A DNA stretch of 28,606 nt from Chromera velia (GCA_018398765.1 JAHBMJ010000942.1:9721-38326); one strand, 5' to 3'. Shown: positions 1 to 10,662, numbered from the stretch's first letter. Notes: generated by a model not told the origin, from the letters alone. Numbers and translations are program-made.

Positions 1-117
1 AGTGAGTGAGTGAGTGAGTGAGTGAGTGAGTGAGGAGTGAGTGAGTGAGTGCGTGCGTGAGTGAGTGCGTGAGTGAGTGAGTGATGAGTGCGTGCGTGCG
101 TGCGTGAGTGAGTGAGT
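1..117. repeat. GTGA/GTGC tetranucleotide microsatellite
   Basis: The window opens inside an array of GTGA units with scattered GTGC variants. It lies downstream of the last BBS4 exon I can define, so it is probably intronic sequence of that gene, where the sense strand reads CACT. The rest of the stretch up to 314 holds no exon I can support. Confidence 0.9.
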
Positions 118-314
118 ATGAGTAAGAGACAGAATGAAAGGAAAGTCATTTGATGAGGAAGAGAACACCGCGGAGGAATGTTCATCAGAGATTTTTTCTT
201 GATCGAAAGCTCAGCAGCTGGTGAAAGAATTCTTTCTGCCCTTCTCCGCTCACTCCAAGCTCCCTGCCTGCCACCCTCCCTCCCTCTCTCTCTCTAGAGA
301 GCCTACAGGCCCAC

Positions 315-771
315 CTGTTGGAACGCCGCAATTGCCGACTTGAGCTCTCCCAATCTGTAGAATGCAATTCCGAGACACCCGAGGGCGGCCACAACGTCAG
401 GCTGCAGCCATCCATCCATCCATCCATCCATCCATCCATGCAGTTACGATTCTGTGTGGGGGGAGAGGAAACGAAGATTCGTCGGGCTTTCTCTTTTCAT
501 TTCCTTCCTTTGAAGACCGTCTGCCTTCCTGTCTTTCTGTATTCTCATTGGTAGGGAAGGGAAGGGAAAGGAACACACCTCCATGAGTGTCTGTGTGAGT
601 CTGTGTCTGTGTCTGTGACGCTTGAGAGAGGGAGAGAGAGAGAGAGAGAGCAAAGAGCAAGGTGAAGGATCTGAAAGGGGCGGGGCGAGAGAGAGGGGGA
701 AAACAGGAGATCGTGACGCTCTCTTCACGGTATCCTGAGAAGGAAAAACAGATGCATATGCTTATCAGAGA

Positions 772-811
<40 letters not shown>

Positions 812-1161
812 AAACCTGAAGCCGGAGACAAGCAGAAAGGGCAACAAATGCGGAAGCGTCCTGACCTGAAGTCACCCACTCACTCACACAGAGGCGGCAG
901 CACAAATCAAAGACGAAAGGGTAAGAGCATTGTGGGAATAAGTTTGCTACATATCTTCGACCTGGAAGTGAGGTGCCGGCAGACATCATGTGCTTTCATT
1001 GCCCTACACGGTTGTTTCGCCACTTCTCTCTCTACCTTCACCTCTGCATTTGTGTACATGTGAGAGAGAGAGAAAGCACTAGAATGTATGGCATGCATGA
1101 ATGAACATATGCGTGCGTGTATGTGTGCGTGTCTGTGTGCCCTCCCTTCCTTCCTTCCTTC

Positions 1162-1196
<35 letters not shown>

Positions 1197-2096
1197 TCGT
1201 TTCGTCTTTTTATCTCTCGTCCTTCTTTTGTTTACTTCTCCGATCGTTCGGCCTTTCTCTCCCTTCTTGACATAGGGGTTCTCTCCATTTTCTCTTTGGT
1301 GATCAAAATCTCTCTCGGGCAGTCCCGTCGATTCCCGGATCCCCCGCCCCCGCACAGCTGCACGTTGAAAGTGCCAATTGAGAGAGACCCACTTAGCTGA
1401 TAGCCAGATGGAATTCCCAACTCGCCCGCACGCTTGCAGCGAGAGACGGTGGTGCTCCACAAAAGAGAGGCAGCAGAAAGAGAGAGAGAGAGAAAGAAGG
1501 CCATTCGTTGCAGAAGGAGACGAGCCTGTTGACGAACAGAATTTCAAGACAATTGACAACCAAGCACACCATAGAACACGTGCCCATGTCCCCTTTCTAA
1601 CATCCACCCACCCACCCCTATGAAGGAACGAGAGCCCGAGATTGAACAGAGGAATCCACTGAAGAGGGCCCAAACTCCACGCCCTCTCCAGACAAGCACC
1701 TGCAGCTAGGAGCCTCCGCTTCTGAGTCCCCAGAAAGCAGGCACCAACGTTGCTCCATAGGGCAAAGCACTCAGGCCTCCTGTACACGGCAGCCCGATAC
1801 TTGAACAGGGCCACTTCCGAGTCTGCATAAAGAAAAAAAAGCAATACCCGACAGAAACAACGCCAAGTTGAAAGAAAGAAAGAAAGAAAGGAAAAGAAAG
1901 AAAGAGGGGGGGAGGGAGAGAGAGATACATAGAAAGACAGATCGACAAAAACAAATTGAGATATGAGACCAACGCATGATTTCTGTGCCATAGCATGTAG
2001 ATTCAGTACGATCACCCAAAGGGTTGTGTGCAAAAGGAGAAAGAACGAACGAAGCCCTCACGACAAAACGATCAACGGCTGACTGACTAAGTAATT

Positions 2097-2131
<35 letters not shown>

Positions 2132-2445
2132 CGACCGCCATGATCTTGAATAATGCTTGCTGCAGCCTGCACGCAGATCGAGTGACCACATAGTTCAAAA
2201 CAGCATGCAAGCACTCATGCCTCTAGACATTCCTTCACATCGTTGTCTCTACGTCTGTGTGACAGACCTACAATCTTCTCCAAAGACAACGCATGAAACG
2301 ATCTCAAACAAACAGACAGAGACAGGGTGTACGAAGTGATGCACATACATACTCAAATACATGTGCGCATATCTACACACATACATAAAGACACGACAAA
2401 CAGAAAAGGAAGAAGAAGAAAGCGCGTGAAACAAAGAACGACACA

Positions 2446-2477
<32 letters not shown>

Positions 2478-3411
2478 AAAACAGAGAGACAGAGAGAGAG
2501 AGAAAGAGAGACAGAGAGGCAAACCTGAATCGTGTCGGGATCTGATGGGTCTAGAGCCAGAGATCGTCCAAGAAAGTCAAACGCCGTCTCACTGTCCCCT
2601 TGGCGGAGTGCGAGCAGGCCTGAACGCACGAGAAGAACGAGGCTCATGTGGAAAAAAAAAGAAATTTTATTCCAAGAGAGGAACAAACACACACAGGCGA
2701 ACTGTGATATTGTCTCTTGACACATTATGCAGGCAGATAGAGGAACAGGGACACACACACAGAGAGATTATATGACCTTTTTTCCTTTCTTCTTTTCACA
2801 CAGATAGACAGACTGACAGGCAGACAGAAACAAGCTGTTTCTTTCTTTTCCCTTCTTCTAACAGACCGGCAGGCAGGCAGGCAGGCAGGCAGGGACAGAC
2901 TGAACCCCCCCTTTTCTTCATGAACACAACAGGCAAAAAGAAAGAAAGCAACAACCACAAAAGAACATAGACAGACAGACAGACAGACTATACGTTTCTT
3001 CTTCTCCCCTCTTTTCTTCATGTGCACAACAGACAAAAAGAAAGAAAGAAAGAACAGACAGACAGACAGACTGTATGGTTTCTTCCCCTCCTTTTCTTCA
3101 CGACAGACAGACAGACCCAGAGGCAGAGGCAGAGGTAGAGGCAGAGACAGAGAGAGGAAAGAGTCCATCCCTACCACCTTCCTACCCTCCTCCCCCCCCT
3201 CACCTCTAGCTCTGAGGAGTTTCGGACTGTCCGGAAAGGCCTCCCCTCCCTCTTCGAAGACGTCTTCTGCGTCCTCCAGCCTTCCGAGACGGATCAGGAG
3301 ACGCGCAAGGTGGAGGAAAACGCACTCGTTCCGTTGAGTTGCTTTTGCCCTTCAGTCGGAGAAACAGAGAGACAAGATGAGAGAGCGGCCTTTTCATTCT
3401 TTTCGTGCAGT

Positions 3412-3471
<60 letters not shown>

Positions 3472-5062
3472 CCCTCTTCGGGTTTCTCTTTCTCTCTTGA
3501 AAGGAAGGGTGGGTCTCCTTCGCGCCTCCTTCCCTGTGTTGTTTCCGCCTTGCTTCCCTCATCTCCCATATACATAGGCAGAGGCACAGAGAGTACATGT
3601 TTCTTCTTTTTTTCTCTTCTCGTCCTCCTCTTTCGTTACAAACCAAACAGGCGGACAGAGACAGAGAAGGCATTGTTGTACAGGGACAAGGACAAGAATC
3701 AAGGCAAAGAATGCCTGTGGAAATTTGCGGAACTCCAGTGACCCCGTGATTGACTGATGGTGCATGTGCGCGCAAGTGCAAGTGTACGTGTTGGTGTGTG
3801 GGAGAGAGGGAGGAGCACAGAAGAGCGGCCAGAGGTGAAAAGAGTGCGTGAGACCACTACACAGGAGCGCCAAAGAGAGAGCGAGAAGGTTCGAAGGGCG
3901 CATGCAGTGCTGGGAAGAAATGTCCATCAAACGAGCCCCGGCAAAGCGGCGACGCTAACAACAACACAAAGATCAAGAGAACACAATAAAATAAACCGTG
4001 CTGACATCTCCAAGCTCTCCACTGCGTCTTGAAGACGGCTTTGGTCATTGCCCCCTAATTGGACTAGACAGAGGCCCTCAAGGAACCAGAGCTCCCAGTC
4101 CTCCTCCGCTGCCTCTGCTCTTCCCGTATCGTTGCTCTTCCGCGTCCTCTTCTTCTTTGCCTCCTCCAGAATTTCCAGTGCGAGCAACGGCCTGCCGAGA
4201 AGAAAGAGAGAACGTCCAAGACTCTTCAACAAGAAGGGATCTCGAGGATCGAGCTTGATCGCCTCCTGCAAACACATGAAAAAAAAGTGTATAATTACCT
4301 GCTCACACAGAAAAGATGTATGTACGCCCTCTTTTGCAAATGCTGAGATAAAGATGCAGGGCAACAAATGGCCCAGAAAAAACACAGAAAAAGGAATATC
4401 GAGTAGGAGGCAGGATGGTTCCCTGGACTCATGATTTTTTCACTTAAGCTACTTTTCTTTTCTGTCTCTTCGATGCCTTGTCTCTCCGTTCCGTCTTCTG
4501 AAGAATGAAGAGCTGGTCTTCTGCTTGCGCTCTGCTCGCTTTTCTCATCTAAACGAGTGCAAGGGGGCAGAAGGACTGTGCGTGAAGGAGTCTGGGAGGA
4601 TGTAGACCGTCAAAGAGAGATCAGCTACGAAGAAATCGTTGCCGCATTGAGTGTTGTTTGAAGAGACAGACGTTCACAAAGGGTTTCATACGTTGAAGGA
4701 TACGTATCTGGATGAATGGGGCCTATTTCATTCAGAGAGAAAAGAACGACCTGCAGAATTGCCAGGCTCTCGTCTATCTTTCCCTGTTGCCTCTTCACGA
4801 GTGCCTTGATGTACAGCGCAAAAGGACTGGCCCCGTGTGCCTCCTTCAGCGCCGCTTCTGCAAGGCTGAGACAGCCCTCGTAGTGATGTTGCACGCAGAG
4901 AAGGTTGATCAGCCAGTTGTGACGACCCCGAAGCGCAGACATACGAGGCTGCGGCTGCGGTTGCGGTTGCGCAGGCTGCACACTCCCAGACGCTCTGACA
5001 AGGCCGCTGTCGGGAACGCGCTTGGCATCACCTTCAGAGGGAATGGAAGAGGCGCGGGACAT
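315..5062 (-). CDS. BBS4: BBS4-like BBSome subunit, TPR protein (8 exons, 3' end beyond window)
   Basis: BBS4 is a tetratricopeptide-repeat subunit of the BBSome, the coat complex that moves membrane proteins in and out of cilia. Exons in transcript order are 5062-4751, 4265-3997, 3349-3204, 2619-2525, 2166-2136, 1822-1616, 865-816 and 401-315. They total 1197 bases, or 399 codons. Every intron is GT-AG and phases match (0,2,1,0,1,1,0). The start at 5062 is the first ATG after an in-frame stop. After a basic, PQ-repeat N-terminus (about residues 1-47), the protein follows BBS4 from memory: HNWLINLL near residue 48, SLGRSLFLLG, a TPR in exon 3, HGDSEVALFKYR across the exon 5/6 junction, LWSNVGACF, LFNLGLSFL, and GIAFYRLGELKSAI in exon 8. 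Exon 2 carries a lysine-rich insertion. Vertebrate BBS4 is about 519 residues, so roughly 120 C-terminal residues should lie left of position 1. The exon 6 donor is the least certain boundary, because three GT choices lie within a GGGT run. Confidence 0.88.
407..439. repeat. CATC microsatellite
   Basis: Eight or so CATC units lie in the BBS4 intron directly upstream of the exon 8 acceptor. On the sense strand the array reads GATG and is followed by GCTGCAG and the exon. Confidence 0.9.
775..809. repeat. GA dinucleotide microsatellite
   Basis: A run of about 17 GA units sits in the BBS4 intron just after the donor of the 50-base exon 816-865. The sense strand reads CT. A shorter GA run is at about 623-650. 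Confidence 0.9.
1145..1198. repeat. CTTC/CTTT microsatellite
   Basis: CTTC units pass into CTTT units. This array is in the 750-base BBS4 intron 866-1615. Unlike most of the other intronic arrays it is purine-rich on the sense strand. Confidence 0.9.
1870..1906. repeat. GAAA microsatellite
   Basis: GAAA units lie in the BBS4 intron 1823-2135 upstream of the exon 6 acceptor. They read CTTT on the sense strand, so they add to a pyrimidine-rich 3' intron half. Confidence 0.85.
2078..2133. repeat. GACT microsatellite
   Basis: GACT units with point variants begin next to the donor of the 31-base BBS4 exon at 2136-2166. The donor GTCGGTCAGTC grades directly into the repeat. Confidence 0.85.
2445..2479. 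repeat. AAAG microsatellite
   Basis: About eight AAAG units lie in the BBS4 intron 2167-2524, followed by a GA-rich run ending near the exon 4 donor. The sense strand is CTTT and CT rich. Confidence 0.9.
2780..3120. repeat. Intronic composite repeat, about three degenerate tandem units
   Basis: Each unit combines a CTTTTCTTCATG-like core, an ACAACAGACAAAAAG segment with AAAG units, and a run of GACA units (GGCA in one copy, 2867-2893). Clear cores are at about 2910-2935, 3005-3035 and 3090-3105. The array lies in BBS4 intron 2620-3203. A related unit occurs in opposite orientation at about 21030-21150. Confidence 0.65.
3412..3468. repeat. CA and GA compound microsatellite
   Basis: A CA run passes directly into a GA run within the BBS4 intron 3350-3996. 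The sense strand reads CT then TG. Confidence 0.9.
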
Positions 5063-5804
5063 TGGCCGATCGGCGTACGCCGCGTTGACTGGTCGAAGAC
5101 AGTGATCGAACCCAAAGTCGATTTCGGAACGTATCTATGATGGATCTTCAAACAGGAACCGTTTATTCGTACTGTCAGTGCATGAGTTCAGGCGTTTTGA
5201 TTGTCCGTGTGTCAATTCCATTCACTTCTTGTGACAATCTCATGACAATCTCCTATCCTACTATAGTAAAAATACAATCAACTCCCACATGCATGCAATC
5301 TAGCTCACAATTTCAGCTATAGATTGAATTTCTCAATCTTTCTCATGCAATGCAGCATGCATGCGAAAAAAGGAGCCGGTTGGGGATTCAATGGGGAAGG
5401 TTGGGGACCCATGATGGCCCCGGAAAGCGTAGCGTGGGGCACTTAGAAAACAAATCCCTGAGCCCACGCCACGCATGCATGCAGCTCGGAGCAGAAATTG
5501 ACGCCCCAGAAAGTTCGTGGATCAAATGGTCTGGAAAAGCGAAATCCCTCTGCGCCATGCACCAAAATTCCAAACGAAAGAATCGCCTCGGGGGGCAGCT
5601 TAGCTTTGCTGGGCTCAGCCGAGAGGCCCTGAGAACGTACGCAGTCGCATATCACGCTCTTCAAATTTTGGGGGGAGAGATCGATGTAACGCTTAAATAT
5701 ATAGCAGAAATCGGATTTTAACGTGCATGCGTCACTGCGCGTGCGTCATTTCCACTATAATTAATCGGGTATTCTTGCATGCATCGATCGATGCATACTT
5801 TGCT
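5063..5804. other. Region upstream of BBS4, no gene supported
   Basis: This interval should include the BBS4 promoter, since the gene starts at 5062 and reads leftward. I see no clear core promoter motif. An open frame of 123 codons at 5350-5721 on the plus strand lacks recognisable motifs and is rich in GCATGC words, so I do not call it a gene. An 18-base perfect palindrome (ATGCATCGATCGATGCAT) lies at 5779-5796. Confidence 0.6.
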
Positions 5805-5812
5805 CTTCATGA
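5805..5812. repeat. Left target-site duplication of the inverted-repeat element
   Basis: CTTCATGA here is repeated at 6607-6614 directly after the right terminal repeat. The match continues for two more bases (TA) on both sides. Confidence 0.75.
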
Positions 5813-5867
5813 TACCTCCCTGAACCTAATGTCCACTTGAATGGTGGGGCCGCATTTTTAGATAGGC

Positions 5868-6007
5868 TTGAACGCCCGCGCCGCAGGCGCGGGCGGTATC
5901 TTGAAGGCCCACGCCGCAAGCGTGGGCGGTGTCTTGAAAGGCAGCGCCGCAGGCGTGGGCAGTGTCTTGACCGGCCGTGCCGCAGGTGCGGGCGGTGTCT
6001 TGAAAGG
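5868..6007 (+). repeat. Four tandem GC-rich hairpin units, period 33-34 bases
   Basis: Each unit has an inverted repeat around CCGCAGG or CCGCAAG, followed by GGGCGGTRTCTTGA-like sequence. Unit 1 (5874-5894) forms a 9-base stem with loop GCA. Unit 2 (5907-5927) keeps its stem through a paired G-C to A-T change. Units 3 and 4 pair less well. One further copy lies near the right end of the same element (about 6538-6562). Subterminal repeats of this kind often serve as transposase binding sites; that role is inferred. Confidence 0.8.
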
Positions 6008-6082
6008 CAGCATGCAGCTGTATGCTAAAGAATCGCAGCTGCATGCATGTCTACCCGTCTCCCGAAGTGCAAATGTATCTAA

Positions 6083-6301
6083 ACAACCCTGAAAAAAAAA
6101 AGATCTTCAAATTTTCTGGTAGCAGCTGGGGAGGAACAGAGTGAGGCCCAGCAGAGAGAGGCAGAGAGACAAGAGCAACAAAAGAGGCTTGCTCTTTATC
6201 AAGCGCGTGGTCTCAGAGTGCAAGCTCACCAAACGCAGGTGGAAGCCCATGAAATCTGCAGGTTGAGCAATCTTGCTGATTCTAATTCAGAAGATAAATG
6301 A
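6083..6301 (+). pseudogene. Short coiled-coil-like coding remnant inside the transposon
   Basis: A 72-codon open frame without an ATG follows an in-frame TAA and ends in TGA. It is rich in Glu, Gln, Arg and Ala (for example EAQQREAERQEQQKRLA) and reads like a coiled coil ending in DSNSEDK. A TTTTCTGGTAGCAG sequence within it could be a splice acceptor, so it may be the last exon of a captured gene or of the lost transposase. I recognise no family. Confidence 0.25.
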
Positions 6302-6606
6302 ATAGAGATGTTATATATATGACCATATACTGGTACCAAGCTATGTATGATGTAATCTAGGATGTAATATTAATATTGTATCATTATATATGATGATATA
6401 TACAAAACCTAGGCATGAATAGTATTTTAAAGGCAATATATCGATTTATTTATACTAATTTATACGTTATTATTTTTTAATTTTTTTTTATATTCTTTGA
6501 ATGAAATTTGCTAGGCCGCAAATTTGGATAGACTTGATTGGCCGCGCCGCAGGCGCAGACGATCTTGATATTTTTTTTCCAAGTGAACATTAGGTTCAGG
6601 GAGGTC

Positions 6607-7590
6607 CTTCATGATACGTGCCCCTCAAGTAACTTGCACAGAGTTAATTGCATATGTATTAATGTGCAGTCCCAAAAAGCATATTTTGCGTACGGTGCTG
6701 TGGCCCCCGCCATTTACCCACGCATGCATTGCAAGCAAGACATGCCCAAGCCCCTGATGGTTTTCATCATGCAATCAAATTATGGCTGACCCCCTAAATG
6801 GCCCCCTGAGGCACTCACCTAACTGGTTGGGTGTATCCCGTTAATTTTAAGCTAGATGGACGCTGGGGGTTTAAGAGATGTCATCCCTTGCAGGTTCCCC
6901 CCGCCCGGTACCCCACCGCGGGCCCAGAAGGGCGGGGTCTCAAAATCACGAGTCAAGTGCCTCCGAGCAAACATGGGGGGATAGAATATTTTGTCGTGAA
7001 CCATAAATAATAGAACGAAACGGAGTGTACCATCCGACGCAGAAAAATCTGCTGAATATAACGGTATCAAAAAATTTGAAAACGGTTTCGTAGACCGCGC
7101 GCTATGATCCAAAATATAACCATTCATGCCGGGGCCTTCACAGCTTTCCAAACAAAAAAACACCTTGCCGGGGATCGAACTCGAGACTTCCGCGGGGCGC
7201 CCCCCTTGCTGATCGATCGTAGAAGTTTGCTCAAGCTCCGCATAGCAGCTATAGCTTCGCACCATGAATGTGATGAGCTTGGCTTTTCTGGTCCAGTCGT
7301 CTGCCTGCCTAGCACAATGGTCCAATCATGTCGGACTAAAGGCCGTCTTGCACCTAGAGAAGTCGATCCGTGATCATGTGTGGAAGGAGACGGCGGGAGA
7401 TGCAGGAGGTGAGATTTGGTCTTAATTCTATGCCTTTGATCGCTGTGATCATCTCACTATGCACTGCTGTGCAGTCACTTCCCCCTGTCGATTCTGAGCT
7501 GGCCCAAATTTTTATTGCATTCTGTCCGCCCGCACCTTTTGGCACGGCAGGGCGCAGGATCTGCGGCAGGAATACGCATATCTGGTGATA
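6607..7590. other. Intergenic region with possible tRNA-like relic
   Basis: No gene is supported. Open frames here lack motifs. On the minus strand, about 7155-7260, the sequence holds a T-arm-like GAGTTCGATCC and, upstream, a TAGCTGCTATGCGGAGC block resembling a tRNA A box. The stems do not pair well enough for a functional tRNA. Confidence 0.4.
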
Positions 7591-7599
7591 TCTGATTCA

Positions 7600-8830
7600 T
7601 GGAGTACTGGCACAAACTGCGACGGATCGTGTGAAGATGGCGGTGTGCTGAAGGCGACCCGGTATGCCATTGGGTAAGCAGGTGAGTAGCTAGAGAAAGG
7701 AGGATGCATTGTGGAGAGACAGAGTGAGTGGATGAGAGATTGGGAGAACGGAGATGTCAAAGGAATGAGGTACGCAGGCATGGAGACGGATAAGAAAATG
7801 GGATCGGGGCAGGTGTATGGGTGCTAGGCATGGGTGTGATGAATATCAGGGAAGTCAAAGCGCGAGTTGGATGCATCGTAAGAAAGAAGAACGAAAGACA
7901 CAGCACGTGATTAACAGAAGCAATGCAAAAGGGGTGAAATGGGCGAGGTGGCCCAGGCCTGAGATCATCACCTAAGGAGACGGACGACGGGAATTCTTAA
8001 AGTATAGCGGCGCCTCACGTTGGAATGACCAGGGAGAAAGCTGGCAGCTGAGTGGGGGAGAAAGGAGACGGATGGATGAAAACAATGCAAAGAAGTAAGG
8101 TGGGTGGAATAAGTCGAGGGGGAGGTGGCAGATCATTGACAATGAAAAGAAAAGGACACGGGTAGAAAGGATACATGCGTCAAAGTATACGAGAGGTGGA
8201 ACGAGCAGAAAGGGGGGCAGCAGATCAGTGGGGTAGAGAGGAGAGGAAACAGATGGACGGAGAGAATGAAACCGCCGCGAAACAAGATGGGTAGAATGAG
8301 ATAAGAGGAGAGGAGGCGGATGCCCTGAAGAGAATGCAGTCGACTCAGGATCTGAAAGAGTTGGGAGAGAGATGGGAGAGAGCTGGCAGGTGACGAGGGA
8401 GAAAGGAGATGGATGGACTAGCAGATAGATTGCAAGGCTCCAGTACAGTTAGAAAGGTCACCATGGAATGAGTTTAAATCTGGGAGGTGGATGGCAGATG
8501 AGTGTGGGGGAGGGGAGGGGAGAGGAGATGGATGGATGGATAGATGGATGGATGGATGGATAGATGGATGGATAGATGGATGGATAGATGGATGGATGGA
8601 TGGATGGATGGATGGATAGATGGATGGGTGGATGGATGGATGGATTGAGGAATGGATGGATGGATAGATGAATGGATGGATCGATAAAAGGACCGACAGA
8701 ATACAGCGAAGTAAAGTGAGTAGAATAGATGGCAGGTAGCCCGAGGAGTTGGATGGATATGGAAGGAATGCAGTTGAGTCAAGAGAGTGGGATGAGGTGT
8801 GGGGAATGAGTGGGAGGGAGAGGAGGCGCG
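7600..8830. repeat. Degenerate purine-rich minisatellite, unit roughly 85-105 bases
   Basis: The pattern GGCAGmTGAGTGGGGGAGAAAGGAGAyGGATGG recurs in decayed form near 7680, 8045, 8128, 8216, 8386 and 8490. Between the anchors lie similar AATGmAA and GGGTrGAATrAG words. No coding potential is evident. The array passes into the GATG repeat at 8526. Confidence 0.6.
8526..8690. repeat. GATG/GATA microsatellite
   Basis: About 40 tetranucleotide units of GATG, with GATA substitutions spaced through the array, give an imperfect higher-order GGATGGATAGAT pattern. Confidence 0.92.
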
Positions 8831-9066
8831 TCGATGCCAGGCCAGCAAGGCACATCTCCTGCAAACCCTCGTGCGAGCGGCTGTGGCTGCTCGCACCTGT
8901 TCACGATTCGTCATACTCTCTCCTTCCGACGGGCCTTTACCTCCCTCCCTTGAGGATCCCTGGGCCTCCGAAAGCAATCGAGTTGCGGAACGACAAAGGA
9001 TTATCTGCACGTGGAGTCATTACAGATACCAGGTTGAAATAACATTTGGGCATCGAGATGGATCGG
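8831..9066. other. Unassigned stretch, no gene seen
   Basis: The only structure noted is a 7-base inverted repeat, TGCGAGC and GCTCGCA, around GGCTGTGGCT near 8873-8896. No reading frame here has recognisable motifs. Confidence 0.4.
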
Positions 9067-9122
9067 GGTGTGTGTGTGTATATATATGTGTGTGTGTGTG
9101 TGTATGTGTGTGTGTGTATGTT

Positions 9123-9160
<38 letters not shown>
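9067..9160. repeat. GT dinucleotide microsatellite with TA interruption
   Basis: Long GT runs are interrupted by TATATAT and TATG. The array ends in a pure GT run of about 15 units. Confidence 0.92.
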
Positions 9161-10662
9161 CTTTCAATATTTTTGAACATTTCTTGTAGACACTGACATA
9201 AGCCTTCATGCTTTTATCCCTTCTTTCTACTTCCTCCACTTGGTTCTCCATTTGTGTGTTTGGTGCTATGTGCCTCTCAGTTTCGTCCGTGCATCCAAGT
9301 GAGTGAATTCGGAGGAAGGGGACAGAAGCAAAAGTCCGTCGCGCCCTACGCACGCATGTATAGTCGCCCTGCTGTCGGTGTGTACGGGCCTGTGTGCGTG
9401 TGTGTCTGTATGCATGTGTCTGTTCGTCTGCACTGGGTACCGCGTCAATCAGAATGTTATCCGACCACCATTATTTCTACGTGGCTGTCAGACGCTGTCT
9501 TGTATTCTGCCCTCTCACATTAGTTACCGCCTCTACAGAGTTCCCTGTGCTTCCGTCCTGTTGTTACTTCTCGCCTGTCCTCCGCTCCCACGAGGTCTCA
9601 TTGCCCGCGTACGAGCCTGCCCGTCATACATTACAATCGTGTGTCCGCAATCCATGAGCCTGCATGCTTGTCTGTACGTCCACCTCGTGTCATCTGTATC
9701 TGCATTTTTCCCTTTCGTGACGGTCTGCACGGTCGTTGTTATGGGGTAATACCTCATGTAGACTCGCAAAATGTGTTGGCGACTAGGTTGGAATGCTGAC
9801 GCTGAGCCTGACGGTTTCAACAGCCACTACTCTGAACAATGTGTTCTACACTCACATGATCCGGCGACTAGCTTATTTTAATAGTAGCATTACACCACAT
9901 ATCAAGTTTTTACAAATTCATAGTTTACAGCAATGTCAGCATATTTTTTTGGAGTTGATTGATTATATACCTATGGCATAGCATAACATAGCATAACATA
10001 GCATAGTATGTAGGTTTGAAAATAGTTTAAAGGAGAAATTTTCACATAGAAATCACTTGTCTGCGCTGTTTTTATAGAGATGAATTATATTTCTCTATTA
10101 GGGTCGAATGGAGTCAGAGAAGTTTTGTTAAACGGCACTTAAATAAGTAAGACAGTAATTACAACGATGATGTCTTAGATCATACTTAAAACCAACACAT
10201 CTGTAGTACGTTCTTTTATAAAATTAAAAGGTATTCAGAAGGTTGGCTAAGAGCAATTAGAAGGAAATAAAAGTACTAGTAAAAGTAACGAGCCTGGAAC
10301 TGAGTAGAGATGAGACCATGTAGAAAAATGATTCAGGTCTGATAAAAAACTGATCTAAAAATATTAAACCCTCCGGCGCTCCCGTGGCACCCGACGCTGG
10401 GCGCAGGGGCTCCCCTGGCTGCATTGAATTGAGTGACGGAGAAACATGTCGAAAAGCAAAGCACAATTAAGATCGCTTTCGTACCAGTCATTTCTTCTAC
10501 TGAACTATCATCGGCAATTGCTATAGGTTTTTTTGTCCAAGAGTTCTTTGGCTAGCCCAGCCAGCTAGTTGTTGTTGCCATCTCCCACGAGGCTGTCTCC
10601 ATCACAATAGTGCTTGCCACAATGCTTTATGTTTATCGTACAATTGGATTCCTTCACTTTGT

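Larger units (their letters stand above)
5813..6606. mobile_element. Non-autonomous inverted-repeat DNA transposon remnant
   Basis: The 26 bases at 5815-5840 recur inverted at 6579-6604 with two mismatches. Directly outside both ends stands the same direct repeat, CTTCATGATA (5805-5814 and 6607-6616). If the terminal repeat starts with TACCTCCC, the duplication is 8 bases (CTTCATGA); otherwise it may be up to 10. Each end carries GC-rich hairpin repeats inside the terminal repeat, four on the left and one on the right. The 6300-6530 interior is very AT-rich. An 8-base duplication would suit a hAT-type element and 9-10 bases a Mutator-type one; the sequence does not decide. No transposase domain is visible, only a short coiled-coil-like reading frame. 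Confidence 0.78.

Noticed and set aside
397-879. Long minus-strand open frames with Ser/Leu runs
   Set aside because: They read through CT microsatellites in BBS4 introns. The true exons here are only 816-865 and 315-401 in the frames described.
1038-2033. A 331-codon minus-strand open frame
   Set aside because: Only the 1616-1822 part matches BBS4 and is flanked by splice sites. The rest is intron and repeat translation.
5247-5262. Short match ACAATCTCCTATCC shared with about 25235
   Set aside because: A match of this length between two places in a 28-kb window is expected by chance, and the flanks do not align.
5350-5721. A 123-codon plus-strand open frame
   Set aside because: No recognisable motif, no support from context, and composition dominated by GCATGC-rich sequence.
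5868-6007. CRISPR-like array of hairpin repeats
   Set aside because: There are only four units, with no distinct spacers, in a eukaryotic setting and inside a transposon.
7300-7375. Possible plus-strand tRNA with an A-box-like TAGCACAATGG and B-box-like GTCGATCC
   Set aside because: The D-arm does not pair and the anticodon arm is not credible, so I do not call a tRNA gene.
8418-9010. Minus-strand open frames of His-Pro-Ser-Ile repeats
   Set aside because: Direct translation of the GATG microsatellite, with no flanking gene structure.
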